Under the pieces are notes generated by a model. That model ran no database searches. It had not been told where the DNA came from and worked only from the letters and a program-made list of their open reading frames with translations. DNA of 46,906 nucleotides from an uncultured Oscillospiraceae bacterium (GTDB taxonomy: Bacteria > Bacillota > Clostridia > Oscillospirales > Oscillospiraceae). The number at the start of each line of letters is the position of its first letter. The stretch's first letter is position 1. The position numbers and the translations under genes were made by a program. The stretch is from contig CALXEH010000009.1 in assembly GCA_944387285.1 (NCBI GenBank), forward strand, positions 1 to 46,906, written 5' to 3'. This document shows, one piece after another, positions 18,264-25,335 of this stretch.

Positions 18264-18887
18264 ATGGATGAATTGGAATTGAAAGCCGCCGTGGAGGCTA
18301 TAATCTTCGCGTCGGGCGAGCCCGTGCCTGCGGCGCGGATATCGCTGGTACTGGGCGTGCCGGAAGAGGATGTGTTCGCCTGCGCAGAGCGGCTTGCGGA
18401 GGAGTACGAGGCCGCGGGCCGGGGCATCCGGCTGCTGAGGCTGGACAAGTCTTTGCAGATGTGCTCCGCGCCGCAGTACGCAAAGCAGATAGCGCGGGTG
18501 ATAGAGCACCGCGCGCCGCCGAAGCTCTCGCCTCCGGCGCTGGAGACCCTGGCGGTCGTGGCGTACTTCCAGCCCGTGACGCGGGCGTATGTGGACGAGG
18601 TCAGGGGCGTGGACAGCTCGTATACCGTCTCATCGCTGGTGGAAAAGGGGCTCATAGAGCCGACGGGCAGGCTGGAAGCGCCGGGCAGGCCCACGCTGTA
18701 CAAGACTACGGAGGCATTTTTGCGGGTCATGGGCGTTTCGGAGCTCTCCGAGCTGCCGAAGCTGCCGGACATGGCCTCGACGGACGGACTTGAAAAGCTC
18801 CAGGGCGCGATAGAGGCGCTCAAGGGGCGCGGCGAGCAGATGGTCATGGACCTTGAAGCTCAGGAGACAGGGGGTGAGGCCAGTTGA
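18264..18887 (+). CDS. scpB: Segregation and condensation protein B
   Basis: A 207-residue partner of ScpA with two winged-helix domains. Signatures are AAVEAIIFASGEPV at the N-terminus (about 8-21), LSPPALETLAVVAYFQPVTRAYVDEVRGVD in the middle (about 90-119) and LIEPTGRLEAPGRPTLYKTT. Length is normal. Four bases separate it from scpA, and its stop overlaps the TTG start of the following gene, so at least three genes are likely translated together. Confidence 0.95.
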   Translation: MDELELKAAVEAIIFASGEPVPAARISLVLGVPEEDVFACAERLAEEYEAAGRGIRLLRLDKSLQMCSAPQYAKQIARVIEHRAPPKLSPPALETLAVVAYFQPVTRAYVDEVRGVDSSYTVSSLVEKGLIEPTGRLEAPGRPTLYKTTEAFLRVMGVSELSELPKLPDMASTDGLEKLQGAIEALKGRGEQMVMDLEAQETGGEAS

Positions 18888-19576
18888 TCGTGCTCCTTGT
18901 GATAGTAGCGGTGCTGGTGCTACTGCTCGTCATACCCTTCGGCGTGTCGGCGAGGTATGTGGGCGGCGAACCGAGCGTCGCCGCGCGGGTGCTGTGCTTT
19001 AACATAAAGCTCTACCCGCGCAAGGAGAAGCCCGGGAAAGAGAAGAAAGCGAAAAAAGAGAAGAAGGCCAAAAAGGAAAAGCCCGAGAAGGAAACGGTAA
19101 AGGAGAAGAAGCCGAGGCCCAAGCCCTCGCCCGAGGAGCTGCTGCAGCTTTTGAAGATAGGGCTGGACGCCCTGGCGCGGTTTAAGCGCAAGCTGACGGT
19201 CAACCGCTTCATGCTCCACCTGGTCATAGCCTCGGACGACCCCTTCGACGCGACGATGACCTACGGGCTGGTGAATACGGCCCTGGGCATGTTCGACGGC
19301 ATGAAGGGCCGGGCCTTCAAGCTCAGGCAGTGCGATATCCGGACGGCGCTGGACTTTGACTCGAGCGAGCCGCGCTTTGACGCGGAGCTGACGCTGACGA
19401 TAAGCCTGGGCCGCATCCTGGCCGTCGTGTTCGCGGCGGGCTGGGACTTTATGAAGTACAAGATGAAGGCGGCAAAAGCCCAGAAGGCCGCCGCAAAAGC
19501 AGAGGAAGAAAGGAAGGTAAGCAATGGAACAGGCACAGACCCCGATGGCGGAATTCCTGCAAACCAGCATGTCTAA
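18884..19576 (+). CDS. DUF2953 membrane-anchored protein (YtfI-like)
   Basis: 230 residues starting with TTG that overlaps the scpB stop. One N-terminal membrane segment (about 2-19) is followed by a short extracytoplasmic beta segment, a very Lys/Glu-rich linker (about 45-80) and a DUF2953-type domain (about 95-190, with DPFDATMTYGLVNTALGMF). In spore-forming Firmicutes this family sits just before ytfJ, as here, which suggests a sporulation role, but no function is established. The last 17 codons run over the first 17 of ytfJ in another frame (53-base overlap); this tail looks low in constraint. Confidence 0.82.
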   Translation: MIVLLVIVAVLVLLLVIPFGVSARYVGGEPSVAARVLCFNIKLYPRKEKPGKEKKAKKEKKAKKEKPEKETVKEKKPRPKPSPEELLQLLKIGLDALARFKRKLTVNRFMLHLVIASDDPFDATMTYGLVNTALGMFDGMKGRAFKLRQCDIRTALDFDSSEPRFDAELTLTISLGRILAVVFAAGWDFMKYKMKAAKAQKAAAKAEEERKVSNGTGTDPDGGIPANQHV

Positions 19577-19901
19577 GATCAAGGAAATGGTGGACGTCAA
19601 CACGATAGTCGGCGAGCCGGTGACTACGCCGGACGGCGTGACGCTCGTGCCTGTCTCGCGCGTGACCTTCGGCTTCGGCGGAGGCGGCGGCGACCTTGTC
19701 AAGCAGCGCAGCGGCTTCACCGGCGGCAGCGCGGCGGCGGTGAAGATCGAGCCCATCGGCTTTCTCGTCATCCGCAACGGCGTCGTAAATATGCTGAACA
19801 TCCAGCCGCCCGCGGCGAACACCTTCGACAGGATAGTCGACCTCATCCCGCAGCTCATGGACAAGGCCGAGCAGCTGCGCGACAAAAAGGCCGAGGCATA
19901 A
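19524..19901 (+). CDS. ytfJ: Spore protein YtfJ (GerW family)
   Basis: 125 residues, typical for the GerW/YtfJ family. The conserved core reads VGEPVTTPDGVTLVPVSRVTFGFGGGGGD (about residues 30-58), a Gly-rich segment, and ends in PIGFLVIRNGVVNML. In Bacillus this protein is made in the forespore and is needed for some germination responses; in Clostridia its role is inferred. The ATG follows AAGGAAGGT closely and lies 53 bases inside the DUF2953 gene. It supports the view that the organism makes endospores. It is followed by a hairpin that overlaps the leader of the dacF gene. Confidence 0.9.
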   Translation: MEQAQTPMAEFLQTSMSKIKEMVDVNTIVGEPVTTPDGVTLVPVSRVTFGFGGGGGDLVKQRSGFTGGSAAAVKIEPIGFLVIRNGVVNMLNIQPPAANTFDRIVDLIPQLMDKAEQLRDKKAEA

Positions 19902-19925
19902 AGCCCGGCCGCACAGTCAATAATA

Positions 19926-19957
19926 AGCACCGCCCAAGACTTGATACGGGTGGTGCT
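19926..19957 (+). promoter_or_regulatory. Hairpin between ytfJ and dacF covering the dacF ribosome binding site
   Basis: A 10-bp stem (one G-U pair), 19926-19935 with 19948-19957, is followed by ATTATT and then the TTG start of dacF at 19962. The right arm contains GGGTGGTG, the only ribosome-binding-site-like sequence for dacF. It may be a weak terminator for ytfJ, a translation control element, or both. Confidence 0.5.
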
Positions 19958-19961
19958 ATTA

Positions 19962-21104
19962 TTGAGAAAACTGACGGCATTTTTCCTGGGTCTCGCGCTC
20001 ATGCTCACGCTGAAAACACCCGCCTGGGCGGAGCTTTCCACCTCGGCGAAGTCGGCGATACTCGTACACGCCGACACAGGCACGGTGCTCTACGAGCAGA
20101 ACGCCGACGAGCGGATGCTCATAGCCAGCACGACGAAGATAATGACCGCCATAGTCGCGCTCGAGCACTGCGAGCTTGACGAGGTGGTGGAGGTGGACGG
20201 GCGCAGCGCGGGCACCGAGGGCTCGTCCATGTATATAAAGGCGGGCGAGGAGTACACGGTGGAGCAGCTGCTGTACGGGCTGATGCTGGCCTCGGGCAAC
20301 GACGCGGCCGCGGCCCTGGCCCTGCACGTCGCCGGCAGCGTGGAGGACTTCGCCGCGCTCATGAACGAGAAGGCGGCTGAGCTCGGCATGACCGGCTCGA
20401 GCTTCAAAAACCCGCACGGCCTCGATGAAGAGGGCCACTACTCCACGGCCAGGGACATGGCCAAGCTCGCGGCCTACTGCATGGAGAACGCGGATTTCGC
20501 GCAGATAGCCGGCACGGTGTCGTACACCGTGGGCGAGCAGACCTATGTGAACCATAACCGCCTCCTGCGCGAGTACGAGGGCTGCCTGGGGCTCAAGACG
20601 GGCTATACCATGGCGGCGGGCCGGACGCTGGTGAGCTGCGCGGAGCGCGACGGGGCGCGGTACGTCTGCGTCACCCTCAGCGACCCGGACGACTGGGATG
20701 ACCACAAGGCGCTCTACGACTGGGCCTTCGCCAACTACAGCTTCGCGGAGGTCATACCGGCGGGCCTGGTGTGCGAGGTGCCCGTCATCTCCGGCAGCGC
20801 CCATACGGCGGACGCGCAGACCGAGGGCGCGGCCTACGCGCTGCTGAAAAACGGCGAGAGCTGCACCACGCGGCTGGAGCTGCCCTCCTTCGTCTTCGCG
20901 CCCGTGGAAGCTGGCGAGAGCGCAGGCAGGGCCGTGGCCTGCATGGGCGGGCGCGAGATCGCCTCCGTGCGCATGAGCTACGCCGAGGAAATACCCATCG
21001 AAAAGGGCCTGGACTTCTCCCCGGGCGAGCGGTTTTTGCAGTTCTGGCTGCTCTCCGGCTGCGGTTCGCCTTTCTATCTCGACGAGGGACGTGTTGAAAC
21101 TTGA
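19962..21104 (+). CDS. D-alanyl-D-alanine carboxypeptidase (DacB/DacF-type PBP)
   Basis: A 380-residue secreted serine DD-carboxypeptidase (peptidase S11) that trims the terminal D-Ala from peptidoglycan stems. A signal peptide covers residues 1-23 (cleavage likely after PAWA). Active-site motifs are S56-T-T-K59, S111-G-N113 and K212-T-G214. A C-terminal PBP5-like beta domain (about 265-350) is followed by a hydrophobic stretch. Sporulation-type paralogues control cortex crosslinking, and the position after ytfJ suggests this, but a vegetative role is possible. The frame opens at a TTG at 19941 without a ribosome binding site; the TTG at 19962 follows GGGTGGTG and starts directly at a good signal peptide. 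Confidence 0.88.
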   Translation: MRKLTAFFLGLALMLTLKTPAWAELSTSAKSAILVHADTGTVLYEQNADERMLIASTTKIMTAIVALEHCELDEVVEVDGRSAGTEGSSMYIKAGEEYTVEQLLYGLMLASGNDAAAALALHVAGSVEDFAALMNEKAAELGMTGSSFKNPHGLDEEGHYSTARDMAKLAAYCMENADFAQIAGTVSYTVGEQTYVNHNRLLREYEGCLGLKTGYTMAAGRTLVSCAERDGARYVCVTLSDPDDWDDHKALYDWAFANYSFAEVIPAGLVCEVPVISGSAHTADAQTEGAAYALLKNGESCTTRLELPSFVFAPVEAGESAGRAVACMGGREIASVRMSYAEEIPIEKGLDFSPGERFLQFWLLSGCGSPFYLDEGRVET

Positions 21105-21817
21105 AAGAACGCCTCCAAAAGCTGATATCCTCGGCCGGCCTGGCCTCGCGCCGCGCCGCCGAGGAGCTGATAAAGCAGGGCCGCGTCACGGTCAACGGCG
21201 CCCGGGCCGAACTGGGCATGTCCGCCGACCCGGACGCGGACGATATCCGCGTGAACGGCAGGCGGCTGCGCATAGCCGCCGACCGGGTTTACATAATGCT
21301 GAACAAACCCCGGGGCTACGTCACGACGCTCTCGGACGAGAAGGGCCGGAAAACGGTGGCGGAGCTGGTGAAGGACGCGGGCCGGCGGCTGTACCCGGTG
21401 GGGCGGCTGGATCTGAATTCCGAGGGCCTGCTCATCATGACGGACGACGGCGAGGCGGCCAACGCGCTGACGCATCCCTCGCACGAGGTGGCGAAGACCT
21501 ACCGCGTGACAGTGTCGGGCCTGAGCCCGGAGGCGGCCGTGATCGGGCTTGGCGGCCTGCGCGAGCTCGAGGGCGAGCCGATACGGCCCGCGCAGGTAAG
21601 CTTTGTGGGCGAGACGGGAGAGGGCAGGTACCAGCTCGACGTGACGATACACGAGGGAAAGAACCGCCAGGTGCGGCGCATGTGCGCGGCCTGCGGCCTG
21701 GAAGTCAGGCGCCTCGTGCGCATCGCGGAGGGCGAACTGCTGCTCGACGGTCTGCGAACTGGAAAATGGAGGCACCTGACCGCCGGGGAACTGGCCTGGC
21801 TGCTGAATTTGCGCTGA
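21101..21817 (+). CDS. rluB: Ribosomal large subunit pseudouridine synthase B-like
   Basis: A 238-residue RluB/RsuA-family enzyme that makes pseudouridine in rRNA (RluB modifies 23S helix 89). An S4 RNA-binding domain is at about 1-60 (ERLQKLISSAGLASRRAAEELI). The catalytic Asp lies in GRLDLNSEGLLIMTDDG (about 102-118), and KNRQVRRM is near 186-193. The TTG start overlaps the dacF stop by 4 bases. In many Firmicutes rluB follows scpB and dacB, which fits this neighbourhood. RluF or RsuA specificity cannot be excluded, but length and context favour RluB. Confidence 0.92.
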   Translation: MKERLQKLISSAGLASRRAAEELIKQGRVTVNGARAELGMSADPDADDIRVNGRRLRIAADRVYIMLNKPRGYVTTLSDEKGRKTVAELVKDAGRRLYPVGRLDLNSEGLLIMTDDGEAANALTHPSHEVAKTYRVTVSGLSPEAAVIGLGGLRELEGEPIRPAQVSFVGETGEGRYQLDVTIHEGKNRQVRRMCAACGLEVRRLVRIAEGELLLDGLRTGKWRHLTAGELAWLLNLR

Positions 21818-21819
21818 AA

Positions 21820-21909
21820 AATTGCAGGATTTTGCCCGACAGCATGCAAATGTACTTGTAATTTCCGAGATATGTGTGTAAAATACTCTTAAATTGCAGT
21901 TTTGCACGG
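21820..21909. repeat. Direct repeat flanking the rpiR promoter
   Basis: AATTGCAG followed by TTTTGC occurs at about 21820-21835 and again at about 21892-21905; the first copy has GA inserted before TTTTGC. The copies start 72 bases apart and bracket the promoter at 21856-21884. Such paired sites around a promoter are typical operators for a self-regulating repressor; binding is inferred only. Confidence 0.45.
21856..21884 (+). promoter_or_regulatory. Sigma-A type promoter for the rpiR operon
   Basis: TTGTAA (21856-21861), 17-base spacer, TAAAAT (21879-21884), in an A/T-rich gap. Predicted transcription start near 21891 coincides with the second copy of a direct repeat, a natural repression site. 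Confidence 0.65.
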
Positions 21910-21951
21910 GGACAAATGCGTTCCGGCTGCTCATATATTGGGGGAGCACAC

Positions 21952-22815
21952 ATGGATAAGGATATTTTGGCATTGATCTCGCGGGATAATTCCGGTTTTT
22001 CAAAGGGCCAGAGGCTGATAGCGAAGTACATTTTGGAAAATTATGATAAAGCCGCTTTTATGACGGCGGGCAAGCTGGGCAAGACGGTGGGCGTGAGCGA
22101 GTCGACGGTCGTGCGTTTTGCGGCGGAGCTGGGCTATGACGGCTATCCGGGCATGAGGAAGGCGCTGCAGGAGATGATACGCTCGCGGCTGACCTCGGTG
22201 CAGCGCATCGAGGCGGCGAAGGACCTGATAGACGAGCGCAACATCCTCAAGTCGGTCCTGAGCGACGACATCGACAAGCTGCAGGCCACGCTGGAGGAGA
22301 TAGACCAAGCCAGCTTTGACCGGGCGATAGACATGATAATGTCGGCGAAGAACATCTACATTTTCGCCTCGCGCACCTCGCAGAGCCTGTCGAGCTTTCT
22401 GGGCTTTTACCTGAACATGCTGCGGGACGGGGTGCATCTGGTGCGGGACAATTCCGCGGCGGAGGCATACGAGCAGCTCATCAGGATAGGGCATGGCGAC
22501 CTGTTCATCGGTTTCACCTTCCCGCGGTATTCGTCGCGCTCGCTGAAGGTGATGCAGTTTGCGAAGGACAGGGGCGCGTCGGCGCTGGGCCTGACGGACA
22601 ACGAGAGCTCGCCGCTCTACGGCGTGGCGGACGTGTGCCTGTTTGCCAAGAGCGAGATGGTGTCCTTTGTGGACTCGCTCGTGGCGCCGCTGAGCCTGGT
22701 GAACGCGATAGTCATAGCCGTAGGCGCGCGCTCGCGCGACAGACTGGCGGAGACCTTCCGGGATCTAGAGAACGTTTGGAGCGAGTATAAGGTGTTCGAG
22801 AAGATTGAAAACTGA
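21952..22815 (+). CDS. MurR/RpiR family transcriptional regulator
   Basis: 287 residues. The N-terminal RpiR-type helix-turn-helix covers about 1-77, with TAGKLGKTVGVSESTVVRFAAELGYDGYPGMRKAL. The C-terminal SIS sugar-phosphate-binding domain covers about 125-260 (IYIFASRTSQSLSSFLGFYL). Members respond to phosphorylated sugars and repress or activate carbohydrate or cell-wall-sugar genes. The usual sugar enzyme or transporter is absent: it is followed by housekeeping genes with an 11-base overlap, so it may act mainly elsewhere or on itself. The ATG at 21952 follows GGGGGAG (21940-21946); an earlier in-frame start at 21874 lies inside the promoter. Confidence 0.88.
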   Translation: MDKDILALISRDNSGFSKGQRLIAKYILENYDKAAFMTAGKLGKTVGVSESTVVRFAAELGYDGYPGMRKALQEMIRSRLTSVQRIEAAKDLIDERNILKSVLSDDIDKLQATLEEIDQASFDRAIDMIMSAKNIYIFASRTSQSLSSFLGFYLNMLRDGVHLVRDNSAAEAYEQLIRIGHGDLFIGFTFPRYSSRSLKVMQFAKDRGASALGLTDNESSPLYGVADVCLFAKSEMVSFVDSLVAPLSLVNAIVIAVGARSRDRLAETFRDLENVWSEYKVFEKIEN

Positions 22816-24049
22816 CGCGGTCATAATAGGCGGCGGCGCGGCGGGGACGCTCTGCGCCGCGCTGGCGGCGGGACGGGGCCTGAGCGTCGCGCTGCTGGAG
22901 CCGAACAGGATGCTCGGCCGCAAGCTGAGGATAACGGGCAAGGGCCGCTGCAACGTCACGAACGACTGCGATGCAAGGCAGTTTCTCGCCGCAATCCCCG
23001 GCGACGGGCGCTTTTTGCAGAGCGCGATACATAGGTTTGGGACCTCGGACACGAAGGAGCTGTTCGAGGGCCTTGGTGTTGCCCTGAAGACAGAGCGCGG
23101 GGACAGGGTGTTCCCGGTCTCGGACAGGGCGGACGATATAGCTGACGCCCTGGCGGGGCTGGCGCGGAAAAACGGCGTGCGTGTGCTCAGGGAGCGGGCA
23201 AAGCGCGTCCTGACGGACGAGGCGGGCGCGGTGCGCGCGGTGCTGACCGAGCGGGGCGAGATAGCCTGCCGCAGCGCGGTCATCTGCACGGGCGGGCTGT
23301 CGTATCCCGGCACGGGCTCGACCGGGGACGGCTACCGCATGGCGAAGGAGCTGGGGCATACGGTGAGCGTCTGCCGGCCCTCGCTGGTGCCGCTCGAGTC
23401 GCCGGACAAGTGGTGCCGCGAGATGCAGGGCTTTTCGCTCAGGAACGTGGAGCTGTACGCCTACGAGGACGACAAGCTCATCTACAAGGCGCTGGGCGAG
23501 ATGCTGTTCACGCACTTTGGGGTATCCGGGCCGCTGGTACTCTCGGCCTCGGCGCACATGCGCAGGTTCGGCCAGTGCAGGTACCGGCTGGCGATAGACC
23601 TGAAGCCCGGCCTGGACGAGAAGAAGCTCGACGCGCGGCTGCTGCGGGATTTTGAGAAGTACAATAACCGCGAATTCAGGAATTCGCTGGGCGACCTTGC
23701 CGGCCGGGCGATGATACCGGTGCTGGTGGAGCTCTCGGGCATACCGGGCGAGACGCGGACTAACTCGGTGACGAAGCAGCAGCGCGCGGCGCTGGCGCGG
23801 CTATTGAAGGCGTTCCCGGTGTCGATATCCGGGCCGCGGCCGATAGCGGAGGCGATAGTGACCTCCGGCGGGGTCTCGACGAAGGAGCTCGACCCGCGCA
23901 CGATGGAGTCGAAGCTGGTGCCGGGCCTGTACTTTGCGGGCGAAGTGCTGGACCTGGACGCATATACGGGCGGATATAATTTGCAGATAGCCTGGTCAAC
24001 GGCCTGGGTGGCCGCGAATTCCCTGCCTGGAGGGTCGGACGATGGATAA
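22805..24049 (+). CDS. BaiN/HI0933-family NAD(P)/FAD-dependent oxidoreductase
   Basis: A 414-residue flavoprotein. An N-terminal dinucleotide-binding motif VIIGGGAAGTLCA (about 6-18) is followed by the family signature RKLRITGKGRCNVTND (about 39-54), CTGGLSYPGTGSTGDGY in the middle and a C-terminal FAD motif GLYFAGEVLDLDAYTGGYNLQIAW. These are the TIGR00275 / HI0933-like proteins; one member, BaiN, was linked to bile-acid dehydroxylation, but most have no proven role, so bile-acid activity should not be assumed. The TTG start overlaps the rpiR end by 11 bases. Its end overlaps cmk by 8 bases, an arrangement common in Clostridia. Confidence 0.9.
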   Translation: MKTDAVIIGGGAAGTLCAALAAGRGLSVALLEPNRMLGRKLRITGKGRCNVTNDCDARQFLAAIPGDGRFLQSAIHRFGTSDTKELFEGLGVALKTERGDRVFPVSDRADDIADALAGLARKNGVRVLRERAKRVLTDEAGAVRAVLTERGEIACRSAVICTGGLSYPGTGSTGDGYRMAKELGHTVSVCRPSLVPLESPDKWCREMQGFSLRNVELYAYEDDKLIYKALGEMLFTHFGVSGPLVLSASAHMRRFGQCRYRLAIDLKPGLDEKKLDARLLRDFEKYNNREFRNSLGDLAGRAMIPVLVELSGIPGETRTNSVTKQQRAALARLLKAFPVSISGPRPIAEAIVTSGGVSTKELDPRTMESKLVPGLYFAGEVLDLDAYTGGYNLQIAWSTAWVAANSLPGGSDDG

Positions 24050-24734
24050 GCACTATACTGTGGCGATAGACGGCCCGTCCGGGGCCGGCAAGAGCACGAT
24101 AGCCAGGGCCGCGGCGGCGCGGTTCGGGTTCATCTATGTGGACACGGGCGCGATGTACCGGACGGTGGGCCTGGCGGCCGCCCGGGCGGGGCTTCCGCTG
24201 GGCTCGGAGGAGCGCATAATCGCGCTGCTGCCGGGTCTGGATATCCGTTTTGGCTACGCGGAGGACGGCAGGCAGAGGATGTACCTGAACGGCGAGGACG
24301 TCACGGGCCTCATCAGGACGCCGGAGATATCGATGCGCGCGTCGGAGGTCTCTGCAATGCCGGAGGTGCGCGCGTACCTGCTGGACATGCAGCGGAGGAT
24401 GGCGGAGCGCCAGAGCGTGGTGATGGACGGTCGGGACATAGGCACGGTGGTGCTGCCCCAGGCCGACCTGAAGATATTCCTGACGGCGAGCGCCCGGCGA
24501 CGCGCACAGCGGCGGTATAAGGAGCTCGTGGAAAAGGGCGAGGACGTGAGCTTCGAGCGGGTGCTCGCGGAGCTGGAGGAGCGGGACAAGAACGACAGCA
24601 GCCGCGCCGCCGCGCCGCTCAGGAGGGCGGACGACGCCCTGCTGGTGGACACCAGCGAGCTGACGCTGGAAGAGAGCATAGAGCGCGTGTGCGCGCTGAT
24701 AGAGGGCAGGATGGGAGGTGATCTGATTGACTGA
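24042..24734 (+). CDS. cmk: Cytidylate kinase
   Basis: A 230-residue kinase phosphorylating CMP and dCMP. The P-loop is IDGPSGAGKST (about 9-19), followed by FIYVDTGAMYRTVGL (about 29-43); VMDGRDIGTVVLPQADLKIFLTAS lies near 127-150 and carries the substrate-binding Arg and Asp. The stop overlaps the plsC start by 8 bases, and the plsC ribosome binding site lies in the last cmk codons. cmk-plsC-ispH is a conserved clostridial order. Confidence 0.96.
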   Translation: MDKHYTVAIDGPSGAGKSTIARAAAARFGFIYVDTGAMYRTVGLAAARAGLPLGSEERIIALLPGLDIRFGYAEDGRQRMYLNGEDVTGLIRTPEISMRASEVSAMPEVRAYLLDMQRRMAERQSVVMDGRDIGTVVLPQADLKIFLTASARRRAQRRYKELVEKGEDVSFERVLAELEERDKNDSSRAAAPLRRADDALLVDTSELTLEESIERVCALIEGRMGGDLID

Positions 24735-25335
24735 GCCGGATTTCGAGCGGGAACGCAGGAGCTTCGGGACGGCCTACGACCTGCTGCTGCCCATAGTGAA
24801 GACGCTGTACCCGCTGCGCTGCAAGGGCCTTGAGAACATACCCGAGGGTCCGGCGGTCGTGTGCGCGAACCACTCCAATTATATAGACCCGCTGCTGGTG
24901 GCAGCGGCCTTCGGCAAGGAGAACTACATGCACTTCATGGCGAAGCTGGAGCTGCAGAAGGTGCCGATGGTGGGCGCCGTGCTGAAAAAGTGCGGCATCT
25001 GCTTTGTGGACAGGGGCAAGAGCGACATAGACGCCATCCGGAGCATGATGAAGTACCTGAAGCACGGCGAGAAGGTCTTCATGTTCCCGGAGGGCACGCG
25101 GGCCGGCCACGACAACGAGGTCGAAGCAAAGACCGGCGCGGTGCGCATCGCCTCGAAGATGAAGGTGCCGATCCTGCCGGTGTATATACCGAGGGGCAAG
25201 AAGCCCTTCGCGAAGGTGGAGCTGCTGGTGGGCGAGCCGTACCAGGTCGAGGCGAAGACGCACGAGGAGTACGAGCGCGAGGCCGACGGCATCATGGAGC
25301 GGATATACGAGCTGAGGGACGGTACGAACGGATGA
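24727..25335 (+). CDS. plsC: 1-acyl-sn-glycerol-3-phosphate acyltransferase
   Basis: A 202-residue membrane-associated enzyme that acylates lysophosphatidate to phosphatidate in phospholipid synthesis. Acyltransferase motif I NHSNYIDP (H-x4-D, about 47-54) and motif III MFPEGTR (about 119-125) are present; VKVPILPVYI follows. It starts with TTG at 24727, supported by an excellent GGAGGTGAT (24714-24722) only 4 bases away. The stop overlaps the ispH start by 4 bases (ATGA). Confidence 0.93.
   Translation: MTEPDFERERRSFGTAYDLLLPIVKTLYPLRCKGLENIPEGPAVVCANHSNYIDPLLVAAAFGKENYMHFMAKLELQKVPMVGAVLKKCGICFVDRGKSDIDAIRSMMKYLKHGEKVFMFPEGTRAGHDNEVEAKTGAVRIASKMKVPILPVYIPRGKKPFAKVELLVGEPYQVEAKTHEEYEREADGIMERIYELRDGTNG

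Noticed and set aside
24861..25331. N-terminal extension of the ispH-rpsA frame back into plsC
   Set aside because: The extension is plsC read in another frame. IspH begins at 25332 with the expected MIRLAKSAGFCFGV N-terminus, overlapping the plsC stop.
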